A stretch of 64,000 bases of DNA from Ilumatobacter sp. (GTDB lineage: Bacteria; Actinomycetota; Acidimicrobiia; Acidimicrobiales; Ilumatobacteraceae), in the NCBI GenBank assembly GCA_018666235.1, contig JABJAB010000105.1:26500-90499 (forward strand), given 5' to 3'. The notes below the pieces were generated by a model that ran no database searches, was not told the DNA's origin, and worked only from the letters and a program-made list of their open reading frames with translations. The position numbers and the translations under genes are program-made. Of this stretch, positions 16,589 through 24,474 are shown in pieces; positions within the stretch are counted from its first letter, which is position 1; each line of letters begins with the position of its first letter.

Positions 16589-17896
16589 ATGACTGACACG
16601 ATCGAACCCACCGAACCGCTGGAGATTTCCGACACTCCGGAGAACGCGCTCTCCTGGGAACGCACTCCCTACGACGCCGACGACTATGGGCCGGTCACCG
16701 ACTGGGCGACCGACCTCGACCACGCCGACCCCGGCTACAACCCGAATGCGCCTGAGGTGTGGAAGGAACTGCGCGACAGCGGCTGTCCCGTCGCCCATTC
16801 CGATCGCTACGGCGGCATGTGGGCTCCGATCACGCACGAGGCGGTGCACGACGTCGCGTACGACACGGAGAACTTCACGAGTCGCAGTGTCGTGGTTACC
16901 CACCTCCGCCCAGGCGATGCTGCTATCCCTGCGCCCATCGGTGTCGTACCGCCGATCTCGAGTGATCCGCCGTTCCACGGGATGGCGCGTCGTCTGCTGT
17001 TGCCGCCGTTCGCTCCAAAGCAGATCGAGCCCTGGGAGGCCGAAGTCCAGATTCTGTGCCGCCGCCTCCTCGACGAGATGGGTGACGTCGCGCCTGGCGA
17101 CACCGTCGATGCAGCGGTGCAGTACGCACAGCACATCCCGGTCAACGTCATTGGACGCATGCTCGGGTTCCCCGAAGAAGACGAGGCGTTGTTCCGCGAG
17201 TTTGTGCACAACACGCTCGAGACGATCAACGCCGAGCCGGGGACCCGTCGCGAGAACTTCCTCAAGTTGGACGAGTACCTCGACAAACAGGTGCAAGACC
17301 ACATCGACAACCCGCGCGAGGACCTCACCGACTATCTCCTCAACGTCGAGCTGGGTGGCGAGAAGCTGTCGCCCGAGCACGTGCGTGGCTCGATTGTGCT
17401 GCTGCTCATCGCTGGCATCGACACCACGTGGTCGGCGATTGGTTCATCGCTGTGGCATCTGGCGCAGACTCCGTCGGACCTCGACCGTCTCGGGTCCGAA
17501 CCCGAGGTGATGACCTTCGCGCTCGAGGAGTTCCTCCGTGCCTACGCGCCGGTCACGATGGCCCGTATGGTCGCCAAGGACGTGGACTTCCATGGGTGCC
17601 CGATGAAGAAGGACGACTGGGTGCTCCTGCCTTTCCCGGCGGCCAACCGCGATCCGCGGGCATTTGAGGACGCCGATGAGTTCATCATCGACCGGGAGTC
17701 GAACCGGCACGCAGCCTTCGGTCTTGGTATCCACCGATGCCTCGGTTCGAACCTCGCCCGGCTCGAACTCAAGGTGGCGATCGAGGAATTCATCACCCGG
17801 TTCCCCAAGTTTGAGCTCGCCGGTGACGTGACGTGGAGCGCCGGTCAGATTCGTGGACCGCGCGTGCTGCCGGTTCGCATCCTCGAAACCACCTGA
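16589..17896 (+). CDS. Cytochrome P450
   Basis: Soluble bacterial monooxygenase of 435 residues. The I-helix oxygen-binding motif is AGIDTTWS, the ExxR motif is EEFLR near 310, and the heme ligand is C384 in FGLGIHRCLGSN. An acidic N-terminal stretch of about 50 residues precedes the fold. It is co-transcribed with the ferredoxin. Substrate is unknown; CYP families with a similar N-terminus (for example those hydroxylating terpenoids) exist, but no pathway genes are near. Read toward, and ends 41 bases from, the opposing fluoride-channel gene. Confidence 0.93.
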   Translation: MTDTIEPTEPLEISDTPENALSWERTPYDADDYGPVTDWATDLDHADPGYNPNAPEVWKELRDSGCPVAHSDRYGGMWAPITHEAVHDVAYDTENFTSRSVVVTHLRPGDAAIPAPIGVVPPISSDPPFHGMARRLLLPPFAPKQIEPWEAEVQILCRRLLDEMGDVAPGDTVDAAVQYAQHIPVNVIGRMLGFPEEDEALFREFVHNTLETINAEPGTRRENFLKLDEYLDKQVQDHIDNPREDLTDYLLNVELGGEKLSPEHVRGSIVLLLIAGIDTTWSAIGSSLWHLAQTPSDLDRLGSEPEVMTFALEEFLRAYAPVTMARMVAKDVDFHGCPMKKDDWVLLPFPAANRDPRAFEDADEFIIDRESNRHAAFGLGIHRCLGSNLARLELKVAIEEFITRFPKFELAGDVTWSAGQIRGPRVLPVRILETT

Positions 17897-17937
17897 CCTC
17901 CGATTCACCGGAGACGGACCAGGGGCGTGAAGGCGGA

Positions 17938-18261
17938 TCAGGTTGACACGAACGTCGTACCAATCGAGGCCGCACCGCACGCGCACCCGATGGTGAGCGC
18001 CGCGTAGGCCGATCCCCAACGCCATCCGAGCGATCGTGCCTCCAGCGCGAATGTCGAGTAGGTGGTGAGCGCGCCGCAGAATCCGATGCCGATGACGGTG
18101 ACGACACTGTCGGAGAAGTCAGCGCTCAGGGTGTAGCCGAGCACAGCGGCGCCGATGGTGTTGGCGACCAGTAGCGCCTGCCACGAGCACACGAGGAGGC
18201 CCAGGGTGAGTCGGGCAACAGCGCCCAGCGCTGCGGCGCAGACGAAGACGATCGGCGTCAT
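17938..18261 (-). CDS. crcB: Fluoride channel subunit CrcB/Fluc (second)
   Basis: Four-helix membrane protein of 107 residues that forms half of a fluoride-exporting channel. The hallmark pore motif is GFCGALTTYSTFALE. It overlaps the end of the other crcB copy by ATGA. Pairs of unequal crcB genes produce antiparallel heterodimers in the Fluc family. Together they protect against fluoride. Confidence 0.9.
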   Translation of the reverse strand: MTPIVFVCAAALGAVARLTLGLLVCSWQALLVANTIGAAVLGYTLSADFSDSVVTVIGIGFCGALTTYSTFALEARSLGWRWGSAYAALTIGCACGAASIGTTFVST

Positions 18262-18695
18262 GTGTCGTCACCTCGGCTGTGGTTGGTGCGGGTGCGCTGC
18301 TGAGACAGGGCGGACGCGAGCCCGACTGCGGCGGCGCAGCTTGCGACGGTGACTCCGCCATACGCGACGGCAGTACCGGTTAGGTCGCGGTCGACGAAGT
18401 CGTTGAGTTCGACGGCAAACGACGACATCGTGGTGAAGCCGCCAAGCAGGCCGGTGACGATGGCGTCCCACCGCAGCGATCCGCGTTCGAGCCGATGGAC
18501 CGCGACACCAATTGCCAGGCAGCCGAGCACATTGACGATGAGTGTCCGCCACGGCCAGGAGCCGGCTTCGACGTCGAAAAACGTTCCGACCGCCCAGCGC
18601 AGTGTTGCCCCGGTCGCGCCGCCTGCAGCAACAGCAGCGATCGCCAGAGGAAGATTGCGGCCCTCGATCTGAGCGCTCGACGGAAACAACTGCAC
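18258..18695 (-). CDS. crcB: Fluoride channel subunit CrcB/Fluc (first)
   Basis: Four-helix membrane protein of 145 residues with pore motif GLLGGFTTMSSFAVE and the usual GGATGATLRW N-terminal helix. It is upstream of its partner and overlaps it by 4 bases. The GTG at 18695 is the start used; a shorter start is possible because the first 12 residues are not conserved. No fluoride riboswitch consensus was recognised upstream. Confidence 0.9.
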   Translation of the reverse strand: MQLFPSSAQIEGRNLPLAIAAVAAGGATGATLRWAVGTFFDVEAGSWPWRTLIVNVLGCLAIGVAVHRLERGSLRWDAIVTGLLGGFTTMSSFAVELNDFVDRDLTGTAVAYGGVTVASCAAAVGLASALSQQRTRTNHSRGDDT

Positions 18696-18786
18696 CTGCA
18701 GTTGCTAGCAAACGGCGGAGGTCAGCCACGGGGATTCACACTCAACTCTCACCCGCGCCGGCCCCGCGAGCGGCAAGACTGACGAA

Positions 18787-19500
18787 GTGACTGTCTCGGC
18801 CAACGATCGTGCACCGGCTCATCTTCTGGTCGCTGAGGACGACCGCGCCGTGCGCGAGTCGCTCGTGCGAGCGCTCGAACTCGAGGGCTATCGCGTCACA
18901 GCCACGTCGAACGGTGCGGAGTGTCTTGACGCTGTTGCGCGGGACGAGCCGGCAGCGCTTCTGCTCGACGTGTCGATGCCGCTCGTCGACGGGTTGACGG
19001 TGTGCCGCGTGGTGCGCGCCGAAGGCAATCGGCTGCCAATTTTGATGCTGACCGCTCGGACGGAGACCTCCGATCGCGTCGCAGGCCTCGACGTCGGTGC
19101 GGACGATTACTTGCCAAAGCCGTATGACCTTGATGAGCTGCTCGCCCGTCTGCGAGCACTGTTACGCCGAGCGGAGTACGCCGGAGAGGATGAGGTCGCG
19201 ACCCTTGATGTTGGCGACCTTCGCCTTGACCCTGCAGCCCGTCGTGTGTTTCGTGGCGAACGCGAGATCGATTTGTCGAAGACCGAGTTTGATCTGCTCG
19301 AACTGCTGGTCGAGAACCAGGGGATCGTGCTCGATCACACGACGATCTACGAGCGCATCTGGAACTACGACTTCGGGCCGGATTCGAAGAACCTTGCGGT
19401 CTACATCGGGTACCTCCGTCGCAAGACCGAGGCCGAGGGCGAGCAGCGACTCGTGCAGACGGTGCGCGGCGTCGGCTACACGGTCCGGACACCATTGTGA
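18787..19500 (+). CDS. OmpR/PhoB-family response regulator (MprA-like)
   Basis: DNA-binding regulator of 237 residues. The receiver domain has acidic pocket EDD near 18, phosphoacceptor D61 (LLLDVSMP) and K111 (YLPKPYD). A winged-helix output domain starts near 140 (LDVGDLRLDPAARRVFRG) with DLSKTEFDLLELL and the recognition helix ending SKNLAVYIGYLRRK. The stop TGA overlaps the GTG of the kinase, so they form one operon. The next gene downstream, a small secreted helical protein, may be its target. MprA/TrcR-type regulators in actinobacteria look alike; a precise name is not possible. Confidence 0.9.
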   Translation: MTVSANDRAPAHLLVAEDDRAVRESLVRALELEGYRVTATSNGAECLDAVARDEPAALLLDVSMPLVDGLTVCRVVRAEGNRLPILMLTARTETSDRVAGLDVGADDYLPKPYDLDELLARLRALLRRAEYAGEDEVATLDVGDLRLDPAARRVFRGEREIDLSKTEFDLLELLVENQGIVLDHTTIYERIWNYDFGPDSKNLAVYIGYLRRKTEAEGEQRLVQTVRGVGYTVRTPL

Positions 19501-20846
19501 ATTCATTGCGGCTGAAGATCGCCCTGGCGATGGCCGTCTTGGTCCTCGTGGCCACTTCAGTCGTCGGGGCGATCAGCTACCGATCGACCAGTGCTCGCCT
19601 CATCGCCGAAGTCGACGACTCGATCAGTGAGGCCACGACGCTGCTCGCCGGACGGGGCGACGACAATCGCTTTCGAATCCCGGCGCGTGGTCTGCTCGGG
19701 ATCTACTCGGTGCGTGTGCTGAATGTTCGGGCCGAGACGGTCAACAGTTCGTTCGAGGTCGACCTTCCAGTCAGCGACGCCGCCCGGAGTGTGGTCGGTG
19801 TGAATCGCGGGTTCGATCAGTCAACGGTCGAATTCGGTTCCGAACGTTTCCGGGTACACACCGTTGGGCGCGATGCCGGTGCTGTTCAGGTCGCCCGCTC
19901 GCTGGGTGAGACCGATCGAGTGCTGCGCGACGTCCAGCGTCGCACCGCGTTGTTCGTCCTCGTCGTTTCGTCGCTCGCCGCAGCGGTGGGTTGGCTTCTC
20001 GCCAGCACAGTCGCTGCTCCGCTGCGCCGTCTGACCCGAGCGGCGAGCGAAGTGGAGCAGTCGGGCGACCTGAACGTTGCACTGCCGGAGCCGGGAAGGG
20101 ATGAAGTCGGCCGCCTCGGCTCGGCGTTCGGCTCGATGCTCGGTGCGCTCCAACGGTCGCGAGGCGAACAGCAGCGGTTGGTGCAGGACGCGGGTCACGA
20201 ACTCCGTACGCCGTTGACCAGCCTGCGGACGAACCTTGCCGTGCTCCGTCGGCATCCGGACATGGAGCCTGACATGCAGGAACGGATCCTGGAGGACCTC
20301 GACAGCGAGGTCGGCGAACTCACTGAACTCGTCAACGAACTGGTCGCTGTTGCGTCTGGCGAACTTGCCGACCAACCGCCGCAGGATCTTCTGCTCGCCG
20401 AGGTGGCTCGCCGCGTGGCCGCGCGTGTCGGCCGACGACGGGATCGATCTGTCGTCGTGGAAGTCGGGGTGCACGTCGGTGAGGAAGCCTCGGTGTTTGC
20501 GCCGCTCGCCGGAATCGAACGGGCGATCACCAATCTCGTCGAGAACGCCGCGAAGTTCGATCAGAGCGATTCCGAGATCCGCGTGGAGGTTGACGGGGGC
20601 AGGCTCACGGTCATCGACCATGGCCCGGGCATTCCAGAAGACGACCTCCCGCTGGTCTTTGACCGATTCCACCGCGCCACGGCGTCGCGGACGTTGCCCG
20701 GTTCAGGGCTGGGGTTGGCGATCGTGCGTGAGATCGTCGAGCGGCACGGTGGCACTGTGAGCGCAGTCAACCGACCTGGCGGTGGCGCATCGGTCGGCTT
20801 CGAGTTGCCAGTCCAGAACGTGCCGACCTCGGCGACCCCTGCATGA
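19497..20846 (+). CDS. Membrane sensor histidine kinase
   Basis: Partner kinase of 449 residues. Two transmembrane segments (about 8-28 and 151-173) enclose an extracytoplasmic sensor of about 120 residues. Then come HAMP (STVAAPLRRLTRAASEVE), the dimerisation helix with H234 in DAGHELRTPLTSL, and the ATPase domain with N box LVENAAKF, G1 DHGPGIPEDD and G2 GSGLGLAIV. It starts at GTG 19497, overlapping the regulator stop by 4 bases. The signal is unknown; the MprB/TrcS-like build suggests envelope stress. Confidence 0.9.
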   Translation: MNSLRLKIALAMAVLVLVATSVVGAISYRSTSARLIAEVDDSISEATTLLAGRGDDNRFRIPARGLLGIYSVRVLNVRAETVNSSFEVDLPVSDAARSVVGVNRGFDQSTVEFGSERFRVHTVGRDAGAVQVARSLGETDRVLRDVQRRTALFVLVVSSLAAAVGWLLASTVAAPLRRLTRAASEVEQSGDLNVALPEPGRDEVGRLGSAFGSMLGALQRSRGEQQRLVQDAGHELRTPLTSLRTNLAVLRRHPDMEPDMQERILEDLDSEVGELTELVNELVAVASGELADQPPQDLLLAEVARRVAARVGRRRDRSVVVEVGVHVGEEASVFAPLAGIERAITNLVENAAKFDQSDSEIRVEVDGGRLTVIDHGPGIPEDDLPLVFDRFHRATASRTLPGSGLGLAIVREIVERHGGTVSAVNRPGGGASVGFELPVQNVPTSATPA

Positions 20847-20862
20847 CCTGACCGGCACCACT

Positions 20863-20882
20863 GCGGCTTCGTGCGGCTTCGT
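20863..20882 (+). repeat. Two 10-bp direct repeats upstream of the helical secreted protein
   Basis: GCGGCTTCGT occurs twice in tandem, followed by GTGCTG. It lies just after the kinase gene and about 106 bases before the next start. OmpR-family regulators bind direct repeats spaced by about one helical turn, so this could be the site for the regulator two genes upstream. Confidence 0.5.
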
Positions 20883-20988
20883 GTGCTGCTCGAGTCACAC
20901 CCGACTCTTACCTTGCTCCGGTTTCCTCCTCACCGGGGACTGTCATCGTGGTCGACATCCCCCACAGCGTTCTGGAAAGGAACACGAC

Positions 20989-21630
20989 ATGAACAACACG
21001 GTCTCCACTCAGTCCCAGCAGCCCCGGTCCTCGAAGAAGGGCCTGGCCATCGGTCTCACCGCCGGGCTCGTCGGCGGCTCACTCGCCGGCTTGGTGCTCG
21101 GCGTGCCGGGCCTCTCAAGTGCGGCCGATGACGACGGCACACCTCCCGCCGCTCCCGCCGCACTCGTGCAGCAGGTCGACGACACCGTCGGCGAAGACAT
21201 GCAGGCCAATTCTGGCGAACGTCTTCGCGACGCGCTGCAGCCACTGGTCGTCGACGGAACACTGACCGCAGATCAAGCTGATGCAGTCGCCACCCATCTG
21301 GTCGAGAATCGGCCGGAGCGCGGCGATCGCGGCGGTCGTGAAAATCGTGGACGTCGGGGCCCCGGCAAGTTCGCCCGTTCTGAGGTGCTGACTGAGCTGC
21401 TTGGCGTCGATGCCGACGAGTTGCGGGAGGAGCTCCGCGCCGGATCAACCCTGGCTGAACTCGCAGCTGCGAATGGTGTCGAATCCAGCGACCTGATCGC
21501 TGCATTGATCACCCAGGCCGAGGAGCGCATCAACACTGCCGTCGAGGCCGAGCGGATCACGGCAGACGAGGCCGCTGAGAAGCTCGCCAAGATCGAGACA
21601 CGCATCACCGACAAGATCAACGGCGACTGA
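20989..21630 (+). CDS. Secreted or membrane-anchored helical protein
   Basis: Unnamed protein of 213 residues. A basic start (SSKKG) and a hydrophobic, Gly-rich segment near 18-40 ending SSAADDD look like a signal peptide or anchor. The exported part is charged and helical, with an Arg/Gly stretch near 110-125 and repeats of the form LLGVDADELREELRAGSTLAEL and AANGVESSDLIAAL. This build (helical repeats of ELxxxLxxGxSLAExA) is seen in small exported proteins of actinobacteria and firmicutes with unclear roles. AAAGGA lies 7-13 bases before the ATG. Downstream of a two-component pair, it may be a regulon member. Confidence 0.8.
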   Translation: MNNTVSTQSQQPRSSKKGLAIGLTAGLVGGSLAGLVLGVPGLSSAADDDGTPPAAPAALVQQVDDTVGEDMQANSGERLRDALQPLVVDGTLTADQADAVATHLVENRPERGDRGGRENRGRRGPGKFARSEVLTELLGVDADELREELRAGSTLAELAAANGVESSDLIAALITQAEERINTAVEAERITADEAAEKLAKIETRITDKINGD

Positions 21631-21692
21631 TCCCCCCACACGAGCCGTCGAACGGTCCCGTCGTGCTCGGCACGGCGTGACCGTTTCGGCCG

Positions 21693-21698
21693 TAGCGT
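21693..21698 (+). promoter_or_regulatory. -10 box of the ABC-F gene
   Basis: TAGCGT ending 7 bases before GTG 21706; supports GTG as the start. Confidence 0.55.
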
Positions 21699-21705
21699 CG
21701 CCGGG

Positions 21706-23517
21706 GTGATTTGCGTCGATCTCTCCGACGTCGGACTGGCTCAGCCCGACAAGGTGCTCTTCAGTCATGTCGACGTCACCATTTCGAAGGGCGATCGTGT
21801 CGCTGTGGTCGGCGTCAATGGTTCGGGCAAGACCACGCTCCTGCGGATCATGACGGGAGCGCTCACACCGGACAGCGGCGATGTGCGGTTCGGCCGAGGT
21901 GCTCGGATTGTGTCGCTCGAGCAAGACCCTGTGTTGCCGGAGGGGCTGGTCCGCGACGTCCTCGGCGACGGATGGGAAGTGCAGGCTGCCGCAACGACGC
22001 TAGGCGTCTTGCCGTTGTTCGACCGACGCACCGACCAGTTGTCGGGTGGCCAGGCCAAGCGGGTTGCGCTTGCGAAGGTGCTGGCGGACGACCAGCAGGG
22101 TGCCTTCGACATGGTGGTCCTCGACGAGCCGACGAACCATCTCGATCTCGAGGCAATCGAGTGGCTTGAATCGCGCCTTGTTGCGATGAGCGCGGCGTTG
22201 GTGCTGGTGACTCACGACCGACATGCACTTGATCGGCTGACGACGGCCGTGGGCCCGAGCCGCGTCGTCGAACTCGACAACGGACAGTCGTACATCCATC
22301 AGGCAGCAGCCGGATCAAGTGCCTATGCGACGTACCTCGATGCTCGCGCCGAGCGAATCGAGCGTGAAGCAGCGGAAGAATCAACGCGCAAAATCTTGGC
22401 GCGCAAGGAGCTTGCTTGGCTGCGTCGTGGTGCGCCCGCGCGTTCGACGAAGCCCAAGGCGCGACTGCGGAGTGCCGCCGAGATCATCTCAGGCGGCCCC
22501 GCAGCCGCCGGCGTACGTGGCAACGACCTCGAGTTGGGTGCTGGAACGTCTCGCCTCGGCAATCAAGTCGTCGAGCTGATCGGCGTCACGCAACGGTTCG
22601 ACGCGCACACGGTCTTTGAGAACATCGACCTGCTCATCGAGCCCGGCGCCCGGCTCGCAGTCGTCGGTCCGAACGGGTCGGGTAAGACCACGCTGCTCGA
22701 CATCGTCGCAGGACGGGCTGCACCCGTTGCGGGCGAGGTCAAGCGAGGGCAGACCGTCGTGGTCGGCTACGCCGATCAGCACTCGTCTGCGCTCGATCCG
22801 GACGCCATTGTCCGCAAGGTGGTCGCAGGGCCGTACCGGGAGCCCGACCATGAAGACAAAGCGCTCCTCGAGAAGTTCTGGTTCGACTCCACTGCCCAAT
22901 ACGCGCCGACGCGGATGCTGTCGGGCGGCGAACGTCGCCGGCTGCAACTGGTGATGGTGCTGGCCACGAAGCCGAACCTGCTGATTCTGGATGAGCCCAC
23001 GAACGATCTTGATCTCGACACATTGCGGTCACTCGAGTCGTTTCTTGATGATTGGCCCGGTGCACTCGTCACGTCCAGCCACGACCGAGCCTTCCTCGAC
23101 CGCGTGGCAGATCACGTGCTGGCGATCGACGAGGACGGCACCATGCACCGTGTGCCCGGCGGCGTCAGCGGTTGGCTTACAGAGCGTTCGACCGGTCGGA
23201 CTGGAAAGCCAGTTGGATCGGCGAAAAAGGTCAGCGCATCGAAGGCCGGACCCGCCACGGCCGATTCGTCGAGTCGCCCAGGTAAGCCGAAGGCGGCTCG
23301 GACGGGACCGAGCCCGTCGACCCTCGGCCGGCAACTTCGTGCCGCCGAACAGGCGATGGTCAAAGCACAGAAGCGCGTCGACTCCCTCACCGAGCGGTTG
23401 ACCGGTCTCACTGATTCATCGGAGCTGCAAGAGGTTGGTCAGGACCTGGCGACGGCGCAATCCGAGCTCGACGAGCACGAACTCCTCTGGCTCGAACTGG
23501 CCGAACAAACACACTGA
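21706..23517 (+). CDS. ABC-F ATPase (Uup/Ettα-like)
   Basis: Soluble protein of 603 residues with two ABC cassettes and no membrane segments, as in the ABC-F translation factors. Cassette 1: Walker A GVNGSGKTT near 40, signature LSGGQAKR, Walker B MVVLDEPTNHLDL. Cassette 2: Walker A GPNGSGKTT near 325, LSGGERRR, LILDEPTNDLDL. The C-terminus, after a Ser/Ala/Lys linker, is a coiled coil of about 60 residues like that of Uup. ABC-F proteins act at the ribosome E-site; the coiled coil suggests the Uup branch. Starts at GTG. Confidence 0.88.
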   Translation: MICVDLSDVGLAQPDKVLFSHVDVTISKGDRVAVVGVNGSGKTTLLRIMTGALTPDSGDVRFGRGARIVSLEQDPVLPEGLVRDVLGDGWEVQAAATTLGVLPLFDRRTDQLSGGQAKRVALAKVLADDQQGAFDMVVLDEPTNHLDLEAIEWLESRLVAMSAALVLVTHDRHALDRLTTAVGPSRVVELDNGQSYIHQAAAGSSAYATYLDARAERIEREAAEESTRKILARKELAWLRRGAPARSTKPKARLRSAAEIISGGPAAAGVRGNDLELGAGTSRLGNQVVELIGVTQRFDAHTVFENIDLLIEPGARLAVVGPNGSGKTTLLDIVAGRAAPVAGEVKRGQTVVVGYADQHSSALDPDAIVRKVVAGPYREPDHEDKALLEKFWFDSTAQYAPTRMLSGGERRRLQLVMVLATKPNLLILDEPTNDLDLDTLRSLESFLDDWPGALVTSSHDRAFLDRVADHVLAIDEDGTMHRVPGGVSGWLTERSTGRTGKPVGSAKKVSASKAGPATADSSSRPGKPKAARTGPSPSTLGRQLRAAEQAMVKAQKRVDSLTERLTGLTDSSELQEVGQDLATAQSELDEHELLWLELAEQTH

Positions 23518-23587
23518 GCAAAGACCAACCTGCCGACGGCCTCGTCCGGGGGTCGCCGCTGCCGTGGCTGGAGTGCAGGGGTGCACG

Positions 23588-24340
23588 TCACGCGAGGAGA
23601 AGGCGGCCGAGTCCGACGATGGCGATGGTGGCGAGCAGCCAGAGGGTGACGCGCCGGAAGGCTGTCTCTGAAGTCGAACGGAACATCAACGAACCAGCGA
23701 CGATGCCAGCGACGAGTAGCGGAATGCCGAGCAGGACGCGCCAGAACAATTCATCGGTCAGCTCGCCCGCAACGAACAGTCCGACGATGACGACGAGATT
23801 CGAAGCAAAGAAGTAGGCGATGAGTGTGGCTCGAGTCTCAGCTGCAGAGATCGCGGCCATGCTCATCGCGAGCACGAGCACCAGGCCCGCCATCGCCGTG
23901 GCCCCGTTCACGACGCCTGCGACGACCCCGACACTGAAGACCAACAGGGGTGTGGGATGAACTCGAGCCGAGTGGTTGACGAGCAGTCCGGCGGTCAGCG
24001 CCAGCAAGACGGCGAGGGTGACGCCGCGCAAGACGTCGCTGTCGACAGTTGTGAGAATCACCAAGCCGATCGGGTTGCCGACGATTGCGGCGGCCAACAA
24101 GAGGCGGAAATCGGGCCAGCGAATCTCGTGCCGAATCGAGGGGCCCTGCGCAAGGCTCGCCAAGACCTCAAAGGTGAGCGCGAGCGGCACAGCGGCCGCC
24201 GGTTCGATGACGAAGGTCGCCCCAGCGACGAGCACGGCGGAGAAACCGAATCCGGAATAGCCGCGGATGTATGAGGCAACGAGCAGCACAGCGGCGCAGA
24301 AGGCCAGTTCGCCGGCGCTGAGTTCGACCAGCGACGTCAC
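23588..24340 (-). CDS. TauE/SafE-family membrane exporter
   Basis: Membrane protein of 250 residues with about 8 hydrophobic segments. The first has GYSGFGFSAVLVAG, and the internal repeat has GVVNGATAMAG, both typical of the TauE/SafE (DUF81) family that moves sulfite or small organosulfonates. Substrate is not evident. GTG at 24340 is chosen because a TAACGT box is 7 bases upstream on that strand. It converges on the ABC-F gene and diverges from pcrA. Confidence 0.85.
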   Translation of the reverse strand: MTSLVELSAGELAFCAAVLLVASYIRGYSGFGFSAVLVAGATFVIEPAAAVPLALTFEVLASLAQGPSIRHEIRWPDFRLLLAAAIVGNPIGLVILTTVDSDVLRGVTLAVLLALTAGLLVNHSARVHPTPLLVFSVGVVAGVVNGATAMAGLVLVLAMSMAAISAAETRATLIAYFFASNLVVIVGLFVAGELTDELFWRVLLGIPLLVAGIVAGSLMFRSTSETAFRRVTLWLLATIAIVGLGRLLLA

Positions 24341-24347
24341 GATCACC

Positions 24348-24353
24348 ACGTTA
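24348..24353 (-). promoter_or_regulatory. -10 box of the TauE gene
   Basis: TAACGT on the minus strand, ending 7 bases before GTG 24340. Confidence 0.55.
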
Positions 24354-24459
24354 CGCACCGTGCCGACTTGACGAGCCCGTTGGGTGTGTCCGGTCGCGAA
24401 TCGTGCGGCGGGTGTGATGCCCGTCGTCGCGGGACGGCTCGACCGTGACAGTGCATCCC

Positions 24460-24465
24460 TAGAGT
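24460..24465 (+). promoter_or_regulatory. -10 box of the helicase gene
   Basis: TAGAGT ending 9 bases before ATG 24475. Confidence 0.4.
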
Positions 24466-24474
24466 GATGCCCGC

